A stretch of DNA of 64,000 nucleotides, taken from the NCBI RefSeq assembly GCF_011745365.1, contig NW_024468909.1, forward strand, positions 6,758,001 to 6,822,000, read 5' to 3'. The notes beneath the pieces were generated by a model, which was not told the DNA's origin, made no database searches, and saw only the letters and a list, made by a program, of their open reading frames with translations. Source of the stretch: Cryphonectria parasitica EP155 (Eukaryota > Ascomycota > Sordariomycetes > Diaporthales > Cryphonectriaceae). Both the position numbers and the translations under genes were made by a program. Shown in pieces: positions 59,047-64,000 of the stretch (position 1 is the first letter of the stretch; the number at the start of each line of letters is the position of its first letter).

Positions 59047-61730
59047 ATGTCTGGTAAGCCCCAATCCCTGATTTATACTTCTGTCGGCAGCCCAGTTGGA
59101 CTTGGTACACGTGCCCGTCGACTGCAGGTTTCCTCTCCCTTCACGATTACGAGTCGGCGTCTCCACGCCTGTCTTGAGCAACACCAAATGGACCTCTCCT
59201 GCGCGTGGACTTGCCCGCGATTTTCTCTGGTTCTGGACGGACAAATTCATTATTGCTGTGGTCCTCGGATTGACTGGAATTGCAGGCCTTACAAAGAACG
59301 ATGATGCTTTCATCAACCAATTCGTCGCGTGTGTAACCCCTGTTGTTCCCTACATAGGTGTATACCGTCCTGCTCTAAGTGTTTACCTTGCTGACGCTCG
59401 TCATTCGTTGTGTATTCAGGTCGGGCGAAGTCTCCCAGCTGAGGGAGAATGTTATCGCCGTTGACGCGACATACTATCTTGCTCGCATCCGCGAGAAGGA
59501 GCCGCTCGTTACCGCCCTGGGTGGCCTCTTGGCTGCCGAAAAGAACATCAACGAAGACCTGGATCAGTGGAAGACCAACGACACGACGCCCTTCTTTATA
59601 TTCGATGGTTGTCCTGTCAAGGGCGAGTATGAGCAGTCAGCGAAGATTGGCCGTGAAGCCATTGCGGGTGCCGACGCCGCTTGGGCTCTCTACTCCAACG
59701 GCGAGGCGCAGCCAGCCGTCGAAGGCTTTGGCTTCTGGTCTGGTACGGAGACTGCTCGCCCCTGTCCTAAGGCGCTCGCTGACGATTAGCGTTAGGTGCC
59801 TACCCCTTGCAGTCACTCTATCCTCTCCTCCAGTCCATCCTGAGGAAGCGCGATCTCCACTTCATGGTAGCACCATTCAAGGCTGCTGCACAGGTAAGGG
59901 TTCCGTTTAAGTACACAGTGACCCGCAGATCATTCCCTCTGACCATCGCCAGATTGCGTACTTTTCCAAAAACGAAATCATGTGTGGGGCCATCATGGGT
60001 TCTCGCGAGCTTCTACTCTACCCCATCAAGGACCATGTGATACAAGATGTCGACTGGGATGAAGGAAAGTTCAGTGCTGTCGCCAGAGAGGTGTTGATGG
60101 GTCAGCTGGGCGTCGACGAGTCAATATTCGTTGATGCGCTTCTCATCACTGGCTCTTCCTTCCTTCCCCCCTTCCCGGCCCGCGCTCAACCCCAGCAGCC
60201 CTCCAATACTGTGCGGGACGCTGTTAACATGCTCAGGGCCAATGCTAAACATGTGAAACAGCTTTGCAGTTCTTTCGACGATGTCCTTCTGAAGGAACAG
60301 CCTGATTGGTTTGAGAAGTTCTGCAAAGCGCGCATGATTGTTAAGCACTTCGTCTACATCGCAGAGAGTGGTGCTGTCGAGGTTGAGAGCTATGATGCCC
60401 TGACCGCGGATTCGCATGAATACTTGGGTATCAGGCTTCCCGAAGAGCTTTTCCACTACCTCGAGTTCGGTCTCGTTGGGCCGCAACTGCCCAGCTGGAT
60501 CGTCCATAGTCAGACGACAGTCCTGCCGACGCTCGATGGGATCGCATCGCCCGAGTACAGACACCTCGTCCTGAGTCGCCTTTTGCCCATCAGAGAGCTA
60601 GCATTAGGGCTTGTGGTGCCCCGGCTGAACAGGGGACTGCATTACAAGGATATCGAGGTGAAAGCTTGGTTCGCAGACGCGCAGCCGACGACCATACGCA
60701 ACAGTACCTTCCGGGCTCCCAGCCCAAAGGTCGCCACCTGGGATATCGAGGAGAAGGTGGTGGCTCAGCAATTCTCTACGTGGGGCTTCACAGCACCAGC
60801 TGCTAAGGATCGTGCTGGGTCCCTGGCGTTCGAGATCCTGTCACTCCAGAAGCCCGAGTTCGCCAAGAACACCGTCGCTACATCTAACAGCAAATCAAGG
60901 ACGGACTCGTCACATCATCTCGTGTCATCCGTCATCTGGCGATTCCTTCATCTCAGGGACTACATCAACGACTCCCACGAGTTGACGTCGTGGGGCAAGG
61001 CCCTGGCCACGGCCATGACTGAGGTTGAGCCAACCGTGAAGAAGAACCCCAAGGTACCGGGTTTATACGAGGCGCTCCTGCTTGCCTTCGAACTCATCAG
61101 GTTCGACCAGCTCAACGCTCGGCCGCGCCAGGATGAAGTGGCGAACGGCGACGTGGAAGGGCCTGTGGTGCTGGTCAGCCGCTGTGCTGTCCTGCTTAAG
61201 CTGAGACACCAGGCTATCGGCTATACTGGTCCCCTGCGGAAGGATCTGCTCGCCTACCTGTCGCAAATGTCTGCTGTTCGAGAAGCAGACCGAGATCTGG
61301 TGGATGCTATCACTGCCCACCTGCTCCTCAACAATAAGTCCGAGAGACTTCGAGAGCCGATGGAGTATTTCGACATCGGCAATGCGTAAGTTACAACTCA
61401 GCCCAGAAGTGACTGCTGCACAGCAGGTTCCCACAGATACTGACGGCTGCGCGCAGGCTCCCCTTCGCCAACAGAAATTACAGCGCCGCTATGGGTGTTG
61501 CGGTCAGAACATACCTCGAGCAGAAGGCAAACGAGGATGGTGATTTCCGCGACATCGACTCAATCTCAAAGGCGTACTTCCCAAAGGCGACCAACTTCCG
61601 GGAAGACATCGAGATCTTCCGTGACTTTTTCGACGCCCTTGTGACTGGCATCAAAACCTTGGACCGTCAGGAGATGAGTACCCAGGATGCCTGGGTTGAG
61701 GCCAACGAGTATCTCCAGAAATTGGCGTAG
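59047..61730 (+). CDS. MKT1: Mkt1-like XPG-fold post-transcriptional regulator
   Basis: Six exons (59047-59053, 59286-59328, 59420-59742, 59796-59893, 59953-61385, 61457-61730) close in frame at 725 residues. Exon 1 is only seven bases (ATG TCT G) before a 232-bp intron. The joined start reads MSGLTKNDDAFINQFVASGE, then VIAVDATYYLARI, the XPG-N-like strand. The XPG-I-like part has VAPFKAAAQIAYF, where active nucleases have an acidic E-A-D, so nuclease activity is unlikely. The rest matches the Mkt1 N- and C-terminal domains (EIMCGAIMGSRELLLYP, FVDALLITGSSFLPPFP, FANRNYSAAMGVAVRTYLEQ). In yeast Mkt1 acts with Pbp1 in translation and mRNA stability; the same role is inferred. Confidence 0.9.
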
Positions 61731-63092
61731 AGGCCTCGCCTGGCAGGTACAGTGACCAGGCATCTAGAGCAACAGCTTCGGCGGAGCATTTCACAGCTCT
61801 AGAATAGTTCATACGGTTTTCGTGCCCTGCAATCGCTACGCACAATGAATGACGACCGAGACAGCCGTCATGCTGGCCACGGCATTGGCAGAAGTGGCTA
61901 GCAGCGAAGACTGAGAGCCCTGAACGAAGAAACAAACCAAGATGATGAAGCATTCGAAAGAGATGAGAGTTATTTGTTGGCGAGGGCACACTTTGAACTT
62001 AACCAAGTTCCAACATTTGGCAGTTTTTTTTAGCGAGTGCCCAGGTAGACGGTGTCTTGATTATGGTGGTGAGAGCTCAAGGCCTAGTTGTTTACTGTGG
62101 TGTAGTGTCTGCTAGACGAACCTGTCTGATGGGATGGTTCATTGTCTGCATAAAGACTGAACGAACACTCGCAGTGGGACGTATGGCCACAATAGCGGCG
62201 GCCGCGGCGGCAGCAGCAGCAGAGCCAGATTATCCCCAAAGAAAAGATTATTTTTTGATGGTGCTGCATGATTTTGTTTGTTCCACCTCTCTAACGAGGA
62301 TGTCAATGCCAATCGCCGTCAAGGAGACGTTGTCGAGTGACTCATTTGGACAGTAATCATATATATATGCGCGGATATGAATTGATTTGTTGGGGTCCGA
62401 GCCACTATTCACCCTTCTAGGGAGACCAGTGGCGTACAGAAACCCTCCCTGCGGATCCGGATGCCCTCCCCAATCCTCTGTACCCTTTTCAATATGTCTG
62501 GGGAGGTCCACTGCTGGGTGCCTGCCCTTTAAATAAATAGCAGTAAAGTACGCGCAATAAAAGCTTCCGCTGGCTTGCGCAAGTCTGTTCATGATCCACC
62601 CACCTACTTGTAAAACGACAAGAAAATAGAAAACGATAGTAAGGGGTGTGCAATACGACCTGGCTACGTCCATAAGCATTCGTTAAATCAGAAGTCGTCG
62701 CTTAATGGGTCTGGGAAAATTTATTCCATCCGAAGAGCTCTGTTCTTCGTCCCTTTGAGAAGACTCGCCGAAGCTGCGAATTTTATCGAGAAGGTGACTG
62801 CGGAAATAGCGTTGATCAGTTAAGCACGACTTTAGTTTGCATATACTCAGATACTGTCGAAAAAGAATAGGGTAAACACAAATATTTGTCTCTCTCTCTC
62901 TCTCTCTCTCTTTTAATTAAAAAAGAAAAAGCATATTTCTATATGCTTTTAACACCCACCCCCCCTAGAAGAATAAAAGGCAGGACAATGGGGGAAATGG
63001 GAAAGATGAAAACGGGAGAGGGGGGGTGGGTGGGGGGAAAGACATCCAGAGAAGGGGAGGGAAAACGGAATGGTAACAAAATCACAGTTCAT
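61731..63092. other. Intergenic, no gene seen
   Basis: Convergent spacer between MKT1 and the minus-strand gene at the window end. It contains a GCN-type trinucleotide stretch near 62195-62222, a TC run at about 62890-62911 and purine-rich sequence at 63000-63065. The short open frames have no motif. Confidence 0.5.
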
Positions 63093-64000
63093 TTAATAGT
63101 ATGAACAAAAGCTGCGAGACATGGCTGCTATCCGGCCGAATAGGAAGAAAGAGATGAAATATACGTACTTGATAGGCAGGTGACCTCTGGTTCCTTCAGT
63201 AAGGGCGAGGTTCACTTTCTCAGCGCGGCTCTCGTGGTCTTTGAAATGCTTGGCGATCAGGTCCCTTCCATCCGCCTCTTCAGCGGAGCGAACGATATAA
63301 TTACAGCCGTCCTCTTCGCATTTCCAGGTGCCATTGGGACCACTCGGAGACATGGATGGTATCTTGTCGGTATGAACAACAATTTTCATAGTCTCTTTGA
63401 AGATTGACGGTGGTGGACGCGAGGTTATCGATACACTCGGAATCTCTGACTCATCCTCTTCGCTGCTATCGATGACTGCGTCCTCCTCTTCATCTTCGTT
63501 CTCGTCAGTGTCATGATAATTTGAAGTTTTGCTCTGTTTGGGGGGCCGGCCCTCTTCATCGTCGTCGTCATCACCATCATCGTCGTACGCGATTGGCCTC
63601 TTGACACCAGTAGTAGGTCGCAGGCCAGAGATCCGAGGTGTTCCAGGATAGTGCTTGCCAGCGTGGGACGGAGACGAGGCGACAGGAGGTATGCGAGCCT
63701 TAGGAACTCCCGAGTGCTTGCTCTTCTTCCGCCGGACAAGCTTGGATGCCACGTTCTCTGCTGTCACGTGCTCGGGTCTCCAGGGCTTGTCGCGGTGCTC
63801 CTTAAGCCACAGGAAAAAGGGACTCTTATACCACTTAGAAGGAAGACTTGCGGCAAGTTGCTTCGCATAAAAGTGAGTGACTTCGCTGGCCATGGGGTAT
63901 AGCATAGAGCATTTGAGATACAATTTCGAATGCACGGTGTTATGCTTGACTTTCCTTACATCCCCGCCAACGTCCGCTAATATTTCCTCTACAAGCTCCT
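63093..64000 (-). CDS. Acidic zinc-finger-like nuclear protein (3' part)
   Basis: The frame is open from the window edge, so the 5' part lies outside. About 302 codons are visible. The first part (SMLYPMASEVTHFYAKQL, SKWYKSPFFLWLKEHRDKPW) looks like a conserved helical region. Next comes a basic stretch (KLVRRKKSKHSG), a long Asp/Glu-rich region (DDDGDDDDDEEG, DENEDEEEDAV) and a C2H2-like unit, WKCEEDGC...HFKDH. I do not recognise the family; a chromatin-associated protein is a guess from composition. The C-terminus is uncertain. Read straight through, it ends in a hydrophobic tail at 63093. A possible 57-bp intron (63168-63112, donor GTACGT, acceptor GCAG) keeps the frame and reaches the same stop, and a later acceptor is also possible. 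Confidence 0.7.
   Translation of the reverse strand, partial: ELVEEILADVGGDVRKVKHNTVHSKLYLKCSMLYPMASEVTHFYAKQLAASLPSKWYKSPFFLWLKEHRDKPWRPEHVTAENVASKLVRRKKSKHSGVPKARIPPVASSPSHAGKHYPGTPRISGLRPTTGVKRPIAYDDDGDDDDDEEGRPPKQSKTSNYHDTDENEDEEEDAVIDSSEEDESEIPSVSITSRPPPSIFKETMKIVVHTDKIPSMSPSGPNGTWKCEEDGCNYIVRSAEEADGRDLIAKHFKDHESRAEKVNLALTEGTRGHLPIKYVYFISFFLFGRIAAMSRSFCSYY

Noticed and set aside
1..64000. CRISPR arrays, rRNA genes and insertion sequences
   Set aside because: The repeats seen are microsatellites or coding repeats; no spacer-repeat array, rRNA core sequence or IS ends were found, as expected for a fungal nuclear segment.

Overview
The window looks like nuclear DNA of a filamentous ascomycete (Pezizomycotina, most likely Sordariomycetes). 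Introns are short (48-232 bp, mostly 50-110) with GT..AG ends and CTNAC-like branch sites. 5' leaders are pyrimidine-rich, intergenic spaces are long, and nearly every recognisable protein has the sequence style of filamentous ascomycete orthologues. I cannot name the species.

Layout. 1-4.2 kb: no supportable gene. 4.2-5.3 kb (-): FLX1/folate-type mitochondrial carrier. 6.9-8.1 kb (+): SF3b subunit 4 (Hsh49/Sap49). 10.2-11.6 kb (+): an unrecognised secreted protein cut up by dibasic KR sites, with repeated Cys/IARRG cassettes; this is the most unusual gene here. 12.3-13.1 kb (+): 2H phosphoesterase (2'-5' RNA ligase-like). 13.1-23.5 kb: about 10 kb with no gene, rich in microsatellites and oligo-C tracts, ending in the probable long leader of a GSK-3 kinase (23.5-25.0 kb, +). 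26.6-29.4 kb (+): nuclear cap-binding protein CBP80. Then a minus-strand block: RA-PH adaptor (30.5-33.5), MAT2B-like NAD(P)-binding protein (34.3-35.5), ubiquitin-interacting-motif protein (36.5-39.7) and Cdc34-type E2 (40.9-41.8). 43.3-46.4 kb (+): LIG4-like ATP-dependent DNA ligase paralogue. 46.6-48.1 kb (-): 2-oxoglutarate/Fe(II) oxygenase. 49.6-51.8 kb (+): INO80 subunit Ies1. 54.0-56.2 kb (+): HET-domain protein next to an AT-rich island. 56.9-57.2 kb (-): a possible small acylated protein. 59.0-61.7 kb (+): Mkt1. 63.1 kb to the window end (-): 3' part of an acidic zinc-finger-like nuclear protein.

Most genes are single-copy housekeeping functions: RNA processing and translation control (SF3b4, CBP80, Mkt1), signalling (GSK-3, RA-PH), ubiquitin (Cdc34, UIM protein), chromatin (Ies1) and DNA repair (ligase). 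There is no operon-like or biosynthetic cluster. The accessory-type genes are the KR-repeat secreted precursor, the HET gene, the oxygenase and the small MGQC protein.

Exon coordinates were derived by hand from splice sites and reading-frame continuity. All spliced genes close in frame, but transcript ends are not known.
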